28,158 nt of DNA from an uncultured Lachnospiraceae bacterium. GTDB taxonomy: Bacteria > Bacillota > Clostridia > Lachnospirales > Lachnospiraceae. The DNA lies in assembly GCA_910579395.1 (NCBI GenBank), contig CAJTUC010000043.1, forward strand, positions 1 to 28,158. Reading direction: 5' to 3'. The notes beneath the pieces were generated by a model. The model ran no database searches, was not told the DNA's origin, and worked only from the letters and a program-made list of their open reading frames with translations. The position numbers were made by a program, and so were the translations under genes. Shown in pieces: positions 1 to 7,934 of the stretch (position 1 is its first letter; every line of letters starts with the position of its first letter).

Positions 1-15
1 TATTGCAGAAATGTA

Positions 16-45
16 TTGCCTGTTTTATAGGGGCTATGTTATAGT
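16..45 (+). promoter_or_regulatory. candidate promoter of the cysteine-rich protein gene
   Basis: TTGCCT (16-21) and TATAGT (40-45) are separated by 18 bases, a sigma-A-like arrangement about 35 bases before the start codon at 80. The -35 box matches poorly, so this is a weak call from sequence shape only. Confidence 0.35.
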
Positions 46-79
46 ATGCTAATAATGATAATGAGCAGGAGGTAGCTGT

Positions 80-529
80 ATGGCGGAAGAACATAAGAAG
101 GGCTTAAATGCCGACCTTGTATGGAATGACCTGATGAACTGCTGCAGAAGCGAAGGTGTCTGCGGACAGTGTCAGAAGGAGAAGTGCACGATTGGTTATG
201 CCAAACAATGTATCGGTAATTATAAGAAGGAACCGAAAAAGGAAGTTCCGGAAGGTACGGAAAATGTTCCGACGACAGATTTTAAAGTATTTGATGAGGT
301 TGAACTGGAAACTGCGATTGCACATATTCTGAAAGAGTGCAAAGACTGTAAAGAAGACCATACGGAAGAATGCATCATTAATGTTGTCCGTAACTGCTAT
401 GAGGTCGGCCTTTTAGGCGATGTGCAGCCCTATGAAGGAAGTGCACTGCAATATTTGATGTATCTGCAGAGTAATTATCCGGAGAAGTCGTTACATATTG
501 CAGAACTTTATAGACAGCAGCAATCATAA
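80..529 (+). CDS. small cysteine-rich hypothetical protein
   Basis: A 149-residue soluble protein with no signal peptide or membrane segment. An AGGAGG ribosome binding site stands before ATG 80. Cysteines cluster in two groups: residues ~21-44 (CC, CxxC, then two more Cys) and ~86-106 (CxxC, then two more). The groups have similar spacing, as if a cysteine-rich helical hairpin were duplicated, joined by a Lys/Glu/Pro-rich linker. Such clusters could bind a metal or be redox active, but I recognise no named family. It stands alone, converging on prs, with a shared hairpin terminator between them. That the gene is real is supported by its start signals and codon use; the function is unknown. 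Confidence 0.7.
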   Translation: MAEEHKKGLNADLVWNDLMNCCRSEGVCGQCQKEKCTIGYAKQCIGNYKKEPKKEVPEGTENVPTTDFKVFDEVELETAIAHILKECKDCKEDHTEECIINVVRNCYEVGLLGDVQPYEGSALQYLMYLQSNYPEKSLHIAELYRQQQS

Positions 530-534
530 AATTT

Positions 535-573
535 CTGCCCTGTATCGAAAGCTTTTCAAACGGTACAGGGCAG
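535..573. terminator. bidirectional hairpin terminator
   Basis: A 13-bp stem (535-547 with 561-573, one imperfect pair, core CTGCCCTGTA/TACAGGGCAG) lies between two convergent genes. A T-rich run follows on each strand (TTTAATTT on plus, AAATTTTAT on minus), so it probably ends transcription from both sides. Confidence 0.75.
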
Positions 574-585
574 TTTAATTTCTGA

Positions 586-1779
586 TCAGCCGTCTAACGC
601 ATCCGCTTCCCGGTTATTGTATTTGGCCAGTATCGTGTGAATCTTCTCTGTCGGTGTATAAATATTGGACATGGAAGCATCGTGGTTCATGAAGTTGATG
701 ATCGAAGCGATGAATTTGCTCATATCCGCTTCCTGATAATAGGGTTTTTCTTTTAATTCCGGCGGCTGATAGCATAGATTCGTTGTAATGATGCGGTCGA
801 AATAGCATTGCTCGTAAGCTTTGTCAAAAGCTTCCAGCCCGTCCGTAAAAAGGCCAAAAGTACAACAGATGAAAACACGCTTCGCATTCATTTTTTTCAA
901 CTGTTTGGCGGTATCTATCATACTTCCGCCGGAAGATATCATATCGTCGATGATAATGACATCTTTGCCGTCAATATTATCCCCTAGAAATTCATGTGCA
1001 ACGATTGGGTTTTTGCCGTTTACGATTGTGGAGTAATCACGGCGTTTGTAGAACATTCCCGTATCCACACCGAGCACGTTCGCAAAATATACGGCTCTGT
1101 CAAGAGCGCCTTCGTCCGGACTGATGACCGTCGTATGTTCTTTGTCGATTAATAAATCTTTGGTCGTTTGAAGCAGTGCGCGCATGAACTGATAATGCGG
1201 CGTATAATTATCAAAGCCTTTGATCGGAACGGAATTCTGGACTCTTGGGTCATGAGCATCGAAGGTAATAAAATTGGAAACGCCCATATTCATCAATTCT
1301 TTGATTGCGTAAGCGCAGTCCAGTGATTCCCGGCCGTTTCTTTTGTGCTGTCTGCCCTCATAGAGGAAGGGCATGATAACATTGACGCGGTGCGCCTTGC
1401 CGTTGATTGCGGCAATGATTCTTTTCAAGTCCTGATAATGATCGTCAGGCGACATATGATTCGTAAATCCATTCATGGAATAGGTCATGCTGTGGTTGCA
1501 GACATCCGTCAGAATAAAGATGTCTTTTCCTCTGACGGAAGTATTGAGAACCGCTTTCCCTTCGCCGCTGCCGAAACGCGGGCAGTCAACTTTAATAAGA
1601 TAGTTATCTTCCATGTAGCCATAGAAAGCAGGGTCGTTTTTGAAGCTGTTGTCCAGATTCTGTCTGAATTCTACCAGATAGCTGTTGATTTTCTGAGCCA
1701 GCGGAAGAGCGGCTTCGGTTGACAGTATCATAATCGGAGCAACAGGCATTGCTGTCTTTAGTTGTTCTATATTTGGCAT
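586..1779 (-). CDS. prs: ribose-phosphate pyrophosphokinase (PRPP synthetase), long form
   Basis: Makes phosphoribosyl pyrophosphate from ribose 5-phosphate and ATP for nucleotide, His and Trp synthesis; cytosolic. The PRPP-binding loop VIIIDDMISSGGSM is clear in the C-terminal half, and VVISP-DEGALDRA precedes it. A phosphoribosyltransferase fold is therefore well supported. At 397 residues it is about 80 longer than the classical ~315-residue enzyme, with extra sequence at the N-terminus and in the middle, a variant form I associate with Clostridia. The start is ATG 1779, with GGAG six bases upstream; an upstream in-frame TTG at 1791 lacks such a site. It is monocistronic, with a good promoter at 1815-1843. 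Confidence 0.9.
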   Translation of the reverse strand: MPNIEQLKTAMPVAPIMILSTEAALPLAQKINSYLVEFRQNLDNSFKNDPAFYGYMEDNYLIKVDCPRFGSGEGKAVLNTSVRGKDIFILTDVCNHSMTYSMNGFTNHMSPDDHYQDLKRIIAAINGKAHRVNVIMPFLYEGRQHKRNGRESLDCAYAIKELMNMGVSNFITFDAHDPRVQNSVPIKGFDNYTPHYQFMRALLQTTKDLLIDKEHTTVISPDEGALDRAVYFANVLGVDTGMFYKRRDYSTIVNGKNPIVAHEFLGDNIDGKDVIIIDDMISSGGSMIDTAKQLKKMNAKRVFICCTFGLFTDGLEAFDKAYEQCYFDRIITTNLCYQPPELKEKPYYQEADMSKFIASIINFMNHDASMSNIYTPTEKIHTILAKYNNREADALDG

Positions 1780-1814
1780 AATATTCTCCAATCTGTAAAA
1801 AATATCTCACTTTC

Positions 1815-1843
1815 TTTATATCATTATGCTAGTGACACGTCAA
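1815..1843 (-). promoter_or_regulatory. sigma-A promoter of prs
   Basis: On the minus strand TTGACG (1843-1838), a 17-base spacer and TATAAA (1820-1815) form a near-consensus vegetative promoter 36 bases from the prs start codon. Confidence 0.75.
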
Positions 1844-1860
1844 GGAAATTCTTGTAATAT
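1832..1860 (+). promoter_or_regulatory. candidate divergent promoter of the DUF512-der-plsY-gpsA run
   Basis: GTGACA (1832-1837), 17 bases and TAATAT (1855-1860) could drive the plus strand. It overlaps the prs promoter on the other strand. Transcription would begin near 1867, which places the palindromic repeat at 1862-1973 in the 5' leader. Confidence 0.35.
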
Positions 1861-1861
1861 A

Positions 1862-1973
1862 GTGTGAGAAGTACTTCTAAGACTCACGCCAACGGGCGTT
1901 TCGCCAAGAACTTCTATGGTTCGCGCTGCGAACCTTCTTCACACGAAAGAACGCCTGAAATGCGACGTTCTTC
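1862..1973. repeat. palindromic dispersed repeat, copy 1
   Basis: This ~110-bp element is framed by GTGTGA (1862) and TCACAC (1939-1944). It has an internal hairpin GGTTCGC/GCGAACC (1918-1924 with 1928-1934) and a further arm pair AAGAACG/CGTTCTT (1947-1953 with 1966-1972). A related copy lies at 3365-3472. The DNA could fold as several adjacent stems. It may be a mobile palindromic repeat or a structured RNA leader. Confidence 0.65.
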
Positions 1974-2028
1974 CTAATGAATGGTCACAACTGATTTTAA
2001 AAATAATGAACAGGAATGGAGTATGACG

Positions 2029-3363
2029 ATGAAGCGGACGGCACATATCATTAAGAATATTTTGGAAGATTCCATCGCTGGGGAAATGGGGATTGAAGCG
2101 GGCGATGCGCTTCTTGCGATAAACGGGCAGAACATTACGGATATTTTTGACTATCAGTATCTGATTCAGGATGAATATATTGAAGTGTTGATCCGCAAAT
2201 CGGACGGTGAAGAATGGCTGTTGGAAATCGATAAAGACTATGAGGAAGATTTGGGCGTGGAATTTGAGAACGGTCTGATGGACGATTACCGTTCCTGCCG
2301 TAATAAATGTATTTTTTGTTTTATCGATCAGATGCCGAAAGGAATGCGGGAAACACTGTATTTCAAAGATGATGATTCAAGACTTTCTTTTTTACAGGGA
2401 AATTATGTGACGCTGACCAATATGTCCGATGAGGATATCGAAAGGGTCATCCGCTATCATCTATCGCCTATCAACATTTCTTTTCAGACGACAAACCCGG
2501 AACTTCGCTGTAAGATGCTCCATAACCGGTTCGCGGGGGAAGCGCTTGCGCAGGTGAAGAAGCTTTATGATGCGGGCATTGCCATGAACGGGCAGATTGT
2601 TCTCTGTAAAGGTGTCAATGACGGTGCCGAACTGGAACGGAGTATTTCCGACCTGACGGTTTATCTGCCGCATTTGGAGAGCGTTTCGGTAGTGCCGGTC
2701 GGCTTGTCCAGGTTTCGTGACGGCCTGTATCCGTTAGAGCCTTTTGAAAAAGAAGATGCGGTGCAGGTGCTGAACTGTATCCATAAATGGCAGGAAGAAC
2801 TTTTTCCAAAGTACGGACTGCATTTCGTACATGCCTCCGATGAATGGTATATTCTGGCGGAACAGGAACTGCCGGAAGAGGAACGTTATGACGGCTACCT
2901 GCAGTTGGAAAACGGCGTCGGAATGCTGCGGCTTTTAATAAATGAATTTGAGGAGGCCATGGAAGAACTGCCGTCAGAAAGTGGATTTCCGGGAAAGAGT
3001 GAAGAATTGTCCCTCGTGACGGGAAAACTGGCCTATCCTTATATCAAACGGATGGCCGACCGTATGATGCAGCGTTTTGACGGACTTTCGATACACGTCT
3101 ATGACATCAAGAACTTCTTTTTTGGAGAGCGGATTACCGTATCGGGACTATTAACAGGACAGGATATTATCGGGCAGCTGCGTGGCAAAAAACTCGGGGA
3201 ACGCATCCTGCTGCCGCAGAACGTGCTGCGAAGCGGTGAGGATTATTTTTTGGATGATATTACAGTCGCAGAGATGGAAAAAGCTTTACAAGTGAAGGTA
3301 GATATTGTAAAATCAAGCGGACGCGAGTTTGTTAATGTGATATTGAGATTGAATGAGGAATAA
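2029..3363 (+). CDS. DUF512 family PDZ and radical-SAM-like protein
   Basis: About 444 residues from the preferred start. Residues ~8-70 look like a PDZ domain (HIIKNILEDSIAGEMGIEAG, LLAINGQ). Next comes a CxxxCxxC cluster (C90, C94, C97, in SCRNKCIFC) typical of a radical-SAM iron-sulfur site, and then the long DUF512 region. The family is widespread in Clostridia; its substrate is not established to my knowledge. An in-frame ATG at 1981 would sit directly on the repeat element with no ribosome site. ATG 2029 has GGAG seven bases before it, and ATG 2023 is also possible. It heads the run DUF512-der-plsY-gpsA. Confidence 0.85.
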   Translation: MKRTAHIIKNILEDSIAGEMGIEAGDALLAINGQNITDIFDYQYLIQDEYIEVLIRKSDGEEWLLEIDKDYEEDLGVEFENGLMDDYRSCRNKCIFCFIDQMPKGMRETLYFKDDDSRLSFLQGNYVTLTNMSDEDIERVIRYHLSPINISFQTTNPELRCKMLHNRFAGEALAQVKKLYDAGIAMNGQIVLCKGVNDGAELERSISDLTVYLPHLESVSVVPVGLSRFRDGLYPLEPFEKEDAVQVLNCIHKWQEELFPKYGLHFVHASDEWYILAEQELPEEERYDGYLQLENGVGMLRLLINEFEEAMEELPSESGFPGKSEELSLVTGKLAYPYIKRMADRMMQRFDGLSIHVYDIKNFFFGERITVSGLLTGQDIIGQLRGKKLGERILLPQNVLRSGEDYFLDDITVAEMEKALQVKVDIVKSSGREFVNVILRLNEE

Positions 3364-3364
3364 A

Positions 3365-3472
3365 GTGTGAAGAGAAGTTCTAAGGCATCAAAGAACGCCG
3401 CCTAAAAAACTTCTATGATTTGCGTTGCAAGTCTTTTTCACACGGAAGAGTGCAGAAAGCATACATTCTTCC
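3365..3472. repeat. palindromic dispersed repeat, copy 2
   Basis: Related to the element at 1862-1973. It has the same GTGTGA...TTTTCACAC frame, a central hairpin GATTTGC/GCAAGTC (3417-3423 with 3427-3433) and a third stem ending CATTCTTCC. Bases differ between copies but pairing is mostly kept: for example, a C-G pair in copy 1 becomes T-A here. That suggests selection on structure. It lies between the DUF512 stop and der. Confidence 0.65.
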
Positions 3473-3541
3473 ATTGATTGTTTGTGCCGCCGATGGCGGC
3501 ATGGCTGGAAGGCCGTAAGAACTGAAGGGAGAAAGGTTATC

Positions 3542-4882
3542 GTGGGAAAGAGGAAATCCAGGCCGGTCGTGGCGGTAGTTGGCAGGCCCAATGTGGGGAA
3601 ATCCACGCTGTTCAACGCATTGGCAGGAGACAATATATCGATTGTAAAAGATACGCCGGGTATTACGCGCGACAGGATTTATGCCGATATCACATGGCTT
3701 GACATGAGTTTTACCTTGATTGATACGGGCGGTATCGAACCGGAGAGTAAAGACATTATTTTGAGCCAGATGCGTGAGCAGGCGCAGATTGCGATTGACA
3801 CTGCGGACGTCATTATTTTTATGGTGGATGTCAAACAGGGACTTGTGGATACGGATTCTAAAGTGGCCGATATGCTGCGCCGCAGCGGTAAGCCTATCGT
3901 GCTTGCCGTCAATAAAGTAGACAGTTACCAGAAATACATGATGGATGTATATGAGTTCTATAATCTCGGCATCGGGGAGCCGTTTGCCATTTCTTCCGCC
4001 AATAAGCAGGGTATCGGTGATCTGCTGGATGAAGTTTCTTCTCATTTCGATAAGGAGAAGGCGCAGGAAGAGGAAGAAGATGAGCGGACGCGGATTGCCA
4101 TTGTCGGGAAGCCCAATGTGGGAAAATCTTCCATCATCAATAAGCTGATTGGGGAAAATCGGCTTATCGTATCCGATATCGCGGGTACGACGCGGGATGC
4201 GGTCGATACGGAAGTAACTTATCATGGAAAAGAATATGTCTTCATCGACACGGCCGGTCTGCGGCGGAAAAACAAAATCAAAGAAGAGCTGGAACGGTAT
4301 ATGATCATCCGGACTGTGACAGCGGTGGAACGGGCGGACATTGTCGTGCTCGTTATTGATGCGGCGGAAGGTGTAACGGAGCAGGATGCCAAGATAGCGG
4401 GGATTGCGCATGACAGAGGGAAGGCGACAATCATTGCGGTCAATAAATGGGATTTGATCGAGAAGGACAATAAGACTGTCAATCAGTTCACCCAGAAGAT
4501 CAGGCAGATACTTTCCTTTATGCCTTATGCTGAGATTATCTTCATTTCCGCGGAGACGGGACAGAGGCTGACGAAACTCTATGAAACGATTGATATCGTG
4601 TATGAGAACCATGCGATGCGCGTTGCAACGGGCGTTTTAAATGAAATCCTGGCGGAAGCGGTGGCGATGCAGCAGCCGCCCTCGGATAAGGGAAAGAGGC
4701 TCAGGTTGTATTATATTACGCAGGCAGCGGTTAAACCGCCGACTTTCGTGATTTTTGTGAACGATAAGGAGCTGATGCATTTTTCTTATACAAGATATAT
4801 AGAGAATCAGATTCGGGGGGCCTTTGGATTCAGAGGAACACCGCTTAAATTTATCATTAGGGAAAGAAAGGAAAATAAGTAA
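3542..4882 (+). CDS. der: ribosome assembly GTPase Der (EngA)
   Basis: An essential double GTPase that acts in 50S ribosomal subunit maturation. Two G domains in tandem are visible: GRPNVGKS near residue 14 with VNKVD, and GKPNVGKS near residue 190 with VNKWD, each with a DTxG switch. A C-terminal KH-like domain follows (LRLYYITQAAVKPPTFVIFV). The start is taken as GTG 3542 (446 residues, the usual family length), with AGGGAGAAAGG upstream. The open frame runs back to 3425 but covers the repeat element, so the earlier start is unlikely. plsY follows after one base, indicating translational coupling. Confidence 0.95.
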   Translation: MGKRKSRPVVAVVGRPNVGKSTLFNALAGDNISIVKDTPGITRDRIYADITWLDMSFTLIDTGGIEPESKDIILSQMREQAQIAIDTADVIIFMVDVKQGLVDTDSKVADMLRRSGKPIVLAVNKVDSYQKYMMDVYEFYNLGIGEPFAISSANKQGIGDLLDEVSSHFDKEKAQEEEEDERTRIAIVGKPNVGKSSIINKLIGENRLIVSDIAGTTRDAVDTEVTYHGKEYVFIDTAGLRRKNKIKEELERYMIIRTVTAVERADIVVLVIDAAEGVTEQDAKIAGIAHDRGKATIIAVNKWDLIEKDNKTVNQFTQKIRQILSFMPYAEIIFISAETGQRLTKLYETIDIVYENHAMRVATGVLNEILAEAVAMQQPPSDKGKRLRLYYITQAAVKPPTFVIFVNDKELMHFSYTRYIENQIRGAFGFRGTPLKFIIRERKENK

Positions 4883-4883
4883 A

Positions 4884-5531
4884 GTGGAACGGATAATTTG
4901 TTTGACCATCGGATATGTGTTCGGCCTTTTTCAGACCGCCTATATCTATGGGAAACTGCATGGAATAGACATCAGAAATTATGGAAGCGGCAATGCCGGA
5001 ACGACGAATACCCTGCGGGTACTCGGCACGAAAGCGGGACTGATCGTGCTTTTCGGTGATATTATGAAATGTATTCTCGTCGTTGTACTCACGGGATTTT
5101 TGTACGGCAGGAGTCATCCGGATACCATTTATCTGTTAAAGCTTTATGCGGCTGCAGGAGCGATCTTAGGGCATAACTTCCCTTTTTACCTTCATTTTAA
5201 GGGTGGAAAAGGCATTGCGGCTACGGCGGGGCTGATTCTTTCTTATCATCCATATTTTATCCCGATGGGCGTGCTCCTGTTCTTCGGTGCTTTTTTCCTG
5301 ACGCATTATGTATCGCTGGGGTCTCTGCTCGTTTATGCGGGATTTATGATTGAAATCGTTGTGCTCGGGCAGATGGGGATTTTTGGGCTGAGTCAGGCAC
5401 ATTTGATTGAACTTTACATTATCGCGGCATTTCTTACAGTCATGGCGTATTATAAGCACAGAGAGAACATAGCCCGGCTGTTGAAGGGCGAAGAGAGAAA
5501 GACTTATCTGACCCATAAAAAAGATTCGTAG
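4884..5531 (+). CDS. plsY: acyl-phosphate:glycerol-3-phosphate acyltransferase PlsY
   Basis: A membrane enzyme that acylates glycerol 3-phosphate with acyl phosphate, the first step of phospholipid synthesis. About 215 residues with several membrane segments. The family motifs GSGNAGTTNTLRVLG, GHNFPFYLHFKGGKGIAAT and KHRENIARL are all present and intact. The start is GTG 4884, one base after the der stop. The next gene, gpsA, makes its substrate, so the two form a functional pair. Confidence 0.93.
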   Translation: MERIICLTIGYVFGLFQTAYIYGKLHGIDIRNYGSGNAGTTNTLRVLGTKAGLIVLFGDIMKCILVVVLTGFLYGRSHPDTIYLLKLYAAAGAILGHNFPFYLHFKGGKGIAATAGLILSYHPYFIPMGVLLFFGAFFLTHYVSLGSLLVYAGFMIEIVVLGQMGIFGLSQAHLIELYIIAAFLTVMAYYKHRENIARLLKGEERKTYLTHKKDS

Positions 5532-5562
5532 ACTAAATAAATTGTGAAAGGCGGAAAAGGAA

Positions 5563-6576
5563 ATGGCGGATATCAGTATTATCGGGGCAGGAAGCTGGGG
5601 AACGGCACTGGCATTATTACTTTACCGAAACGGACATCATGTGACGGTCTGGTCAATCGTGGAGCAGGAGATTGAAATGCTTCGAAATGAGCGTGAACAT
5701 AAAGAGAAGCTTCCGGGCGTGAAACTGCCGGAAGATATGGTATTTACGACCAATCTGGAAGCAGCGGTCAAGGGAAAAGATGTGCTTGTGCTTGCAGTGC
5801 CGTCTCCGTATACGAGAAGCACTTCTCACAATATGGCTTCTTATGTGAAAGAAGGGCAGATTATCGTCAATGTGGCAAAGGGTATCGAAGAAACGACTTT
5901 ATTTACCCTGTCGGAGATCATCGAAGATGAGATTCCGCAGGCGGAAGTGGCGGTTCTTTCCGGGCCTTCTCATGCGGAAGAGGTTGGCCGGGGCATTCCG
6001 ACGACGATTGTTGTGGGAGCCAGAAAAAAGGATACGGCGGAATATCTGCAGAATATCTTCATGAATGAAGTTTTCCGCGTTTATATCAGTCCCGATGTGC
6101 TTGGCATCGAGCTTGGGGCGGCGTTAAAGAATGTTGTTGCGTTGGCGGCCGGCATCGCAGACGGCCTCGGTTACGGTGACAATACGAAGGCGGCGCTGAT
6201 CACGAGAGGCATTGCGGAAATCGCAAGGCTCGGAACCGCTATGGGGGGGAAATGGGAGACTTTCTGTGGGTTGACAGGAATCGGCGATCTGATTGTCACT
6301 TGTGCTTCCATGCACTCCCGGAATAGACGTGCGGGCATTCTTATCGGACAGGGCCATACGATGGAAGAGGCGATGTCAGAAGTTAAGATGGTCGTAGAGG
6401 GCGTTTATTCGGCAAAAGCGGCGATGGGGCTCGCTAGGAAATATGGTGTACAGCTCCCAATCATCGAACAGGTCAATGAAGTGTTGTTTGAAGGGAAATC
6501 TGCGGCTGAGGCGGTCGGAAGCCTGATGCTGCGGGATAAGAAGATTGAGAATCCGTTGATTCCGTGGGAAGCATAA
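5563..6576 (+). CDS. gpsA: glycerol-3-phosphate dehydrogenase [NAD(P)+]
   Basis: Reduces dihydroxyacetone phosphate to glycerol 3-phosphate for membrane lipids; cytosolic. It has 337 residues, the normal length. The N-terminal dinucleotide-binding loop is IIGAGSWGTALALLL, and the catalytic-lysine segment GAALKNVVALAAGIADGLGY and substrate region GDNTKAALITRG follow. AAAAGG before ATG 5563 is the ribosome site. It closes the housekeeping run; the accessory island begins after it. Confidence 0.95.
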   Translation: MADISIIGAGSWGTALALLLYRNGHHVTVWSIVEQEIEMLRNEREHKEKLPGVKLPEDMVFTTNLEAAVKGKDVLVLAVPSPYTRSTSHNMASYVKEGQIIVNVAKGIEETTLFTLSEIIEDEIPQAEVAVLSGPSHAEEVGRGIPTTIVVGARKKDTAEYLQNIFMNEVFRVYISPDVLGIELGAALKNVVALAAGIADGLGYGDNTKAALITRGIAEIARLGTAMGGKWETFCGLTGIGDLIVTCASMHSRNRRAGILIGQGHTMEEAMSEVKMVVEGVYSAKAAMGLARKYGVQLPIIEQVNEVLFEGKSAAEAVGSLMLRDKKIENPLIPWEA

Positions 6577-6719
6577 AAATACAATTTACTGGAATTTGTA
6601 TATGATCAATTTTACGAGAAAATTTTGATAATTAAGTAGACTTTGTATCTAAATTGTGATATAGTTATGTCAATAACCATTTAACAGGCAACCGGAGTCA
6701 TAATAAAGGCGGTGATAAT

Positions 6720-6989
6720 ATGACAGATAGTGAAAAACTTGATTTGTTACTTAGAAAGGTAACAGGACTTGACGAGAAAGTAACAGGACTTGACGAGAAG
6801 GTAACAGGGCTTGACGAGAAAGTAACAGAGCTTGACGAAAAGGTAACAGGGCTTGAAAAGGATATGATAGATGTAAAAGACGATTTAAGGCGTTTACATC
6901 ATGACGATACTTTGATACTTGACGAAGTTGTAAGGGTACACGAAATACTTTTGAGCCATATGGAAGACACAACAAAACATACAGCATAA
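6720..6989 (+). CDS. small heptad-repeat coiled-coil protein
   Basis: An 89-residue protein whose middle (residues ~14-48) is a repeated seven-residue unit VTGLDEK, four near-perfect copies plus a degenerate fifth. This predicts a continuous coiled coil. The tail is charged and His-rich (LRRLHHDD) and there is no signal peptide or membrane helix. GGCGGTGATA precedes ATG 6720, and a clear terminator follows, so it is its own transcription unit. Similar small coiled-coil proteins occur in Clostridia without assigned function. I see nothing that ties it to the Agr or injection genes except position. Confidence 0.65.
   Translation: MTDSEKLDLLLRKVTGLDEKVTGLDEKVTGLDEKVTELDEKVTGLEKDMIDVKDDLRRLHHDDTLILDEVVRVHEILLSHMEDTTKHTA
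6759..6863 (+). repeat. 21-bp in-frame tandem repeat
   Basis: Five units of 21 bases (6759, 6780, 6801, 6822, 6843), consensus GTAACAGGRCTTGACGARAA plus one base. The first two are nearly identical and the last is degenerate. Gain or loss of a unit keeps the reading frame and lengthens or shortens the coiled coil by one heptad. Confidence 0.9.
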
Positions 6990-7011
6990 TACCAAGCGTT
7001 ATCTAACCATG

Positions 7012-7035
7012 GGGCATCTCTTTAGATGCCCTTTT
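7012..7035 (+). terminator. rho-independent terminator
   Basis: Perfect 8-bp stem GGGCATCT/AGATGCCC (7012-7019 with 7024-7031), a four-base loop and TTTT. It ends transcription of the coiled-coil gene 23 bases after its stop. Confidence 0.85.
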
Positions 7036-7081
7036 GACATGTCTGATATTTAATAACTTGATATTTTTTCTGCTTAATCAT

Positions 7082-7149
7082 ACAAATTTTACCAAAAAAA
7101 ATACAAAATTTACAAATACCTGAAAAAATACATTTGAATATTGTATAAT
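7082..7149 (+). promoter_or_regulatory. candidate promoter and operator of the Agr-like operon
   Basis: A perfect -10 box TATAAT at 7144-7149 has no good -35 partner, as expected for an activator-dependent promoter. Upstream lie two related 15-mers, ACAAATTTTACCAAA (7082) and ACAAAATTTACAAAT (7103), 21 bases apart, so on one helical face. That spacing is like the paired direct repeats bound by LytTR regulators. The sequence is very AT-rich, so chance similarity is possible. Confidence 0.45.
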
Positions 7150-7219
7150 TCAAGTATGCTCTTAGCTTATATTATTTGAAACGAATGAAAGATATAAATA
7201 AAATACGGTGGTGAGAGAT

Positions 7220-7921
7220 ATGAACGCCTTATTGGTGGACGATGATGTGCAATATTGTGAGTTTTTTTTGGAATGCCTGAAGGGTATTTGCTGTGAACTG
7301 GAAATGGAGGTAGTATGTGAAAGTTGTCAGGATGTCGGATGGGTTTTGAAAAACAGAACCGGCTATGATATCTATTTTCTGGATATTGAAATGGAAGGTA
7401 TCAACGGCATAGAACTGGCGGTGGAAATCAGAAGAAGAAAAGCATCTTGTGAAATCTTTTTTGTCAGTTTCCATGAAAGTTATGTCTTTGATACATTTAG
7501 CATAGGTGTGGGCGGATTTATCAGAAAACAGACGCTAAAGCCCGATTTGCATAAAGCGCTGCAGTTTATCATGAGGCGAGAACTTAAAGAACGGTTTACT
7601 GTCCAAATTCAGATGACCAGTGGGGAGAGTTTGAAAGTGAAGCCGGTGGAACTTCTTTATTGTAAGAGCGAAGAGCACTATGTACAATTTTACTGGAAAG
7701 ATGAAAGACGTGAAATGCATCGGGTTAAGCTGAGTGCAGTAGAGAAGGTCTTGAAAGAATATGATTTTCTGCGGGTACATGAGAGATATCTGGTCAATCG
7801 TGGATATATCCAGGAATTGCGGAGGAATAAGCTATATATGGCGAACGGTGAGGAAATTCCGATAAGCCGTTCTTTGAAGAAGAAAATACAAATGATATTG
7901 TTTGATTTGAAGGAACAGTAG
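7220..7921 (+). CDS. AgrA-like response regulator (receiver + LytTR)
   Basis: A transcription regulator of the AlgR/AgrA/LytR class, 233 residues. The N-terminal receiver has the acidic pocket DDD (7-9), the phosphoacceptor D55 in YFLDIEM, VSFH, and a conserved Lys in IRKQ. Residues ~125-230 form a LytTR DNA-binding domain (LLYCKSEEHYVQFY, FLRVHERYLVN). GTG 7208 is an alternative start, but GGTGGTGA just before ATG 7220 makes ATG the better choice. The kinase gene follows 13 bases later. It probably receives phosphate from that kinase and activates this locus. Confidence 0.88.
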   Translation: MNALLVDDDVQYCEFFLECLKGICCELEMEVVCESCQDVGWVLKNRTGYDIYFLDIEMEGINGIELAVEIRRRKASCEIFFVSFHESYVFDTFSIGVGGFIRKQTLKPDLHKALQFIMRRELKERFTVQIQMTSGESLKVKPVELLYCKSEEHYVQFYWKDERREMHRVKLSAVEKVLKEYDFLRVHERYLVNRGYIQELRRNKLYMANGEEIPISRSLKKKIQMILFDLKEQ

Positions 7922-7934
7922 AGGGATTTGCACT

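Noticed and set aside
3413..4612. 399-residue minus-strand open frame
   Set aside because: It lies antisense over der, which has all GTPase motifs; the protein has no recognisable domain and no ribosome site. It is a codon-bias shadow.
6579..6603. AT-rich inverted repeat after gpsA as terminator
   Set aside because: ATACAATTT/AATTTGTAT has a mismatch, no GC pairs to speak of and no proper T run.
6759..6863. possible CRISPR array
   Set aside because: Units are directly adjacent with no spacers, and encode an in-frame heptad repeat.
7120..7149. constitutive promoter before the regulator
   Set aside because: The TATAAT is good, but the region 17 bases upstream (TGAAAA) is a poor -35; listed only as an activator-dependent candidate.
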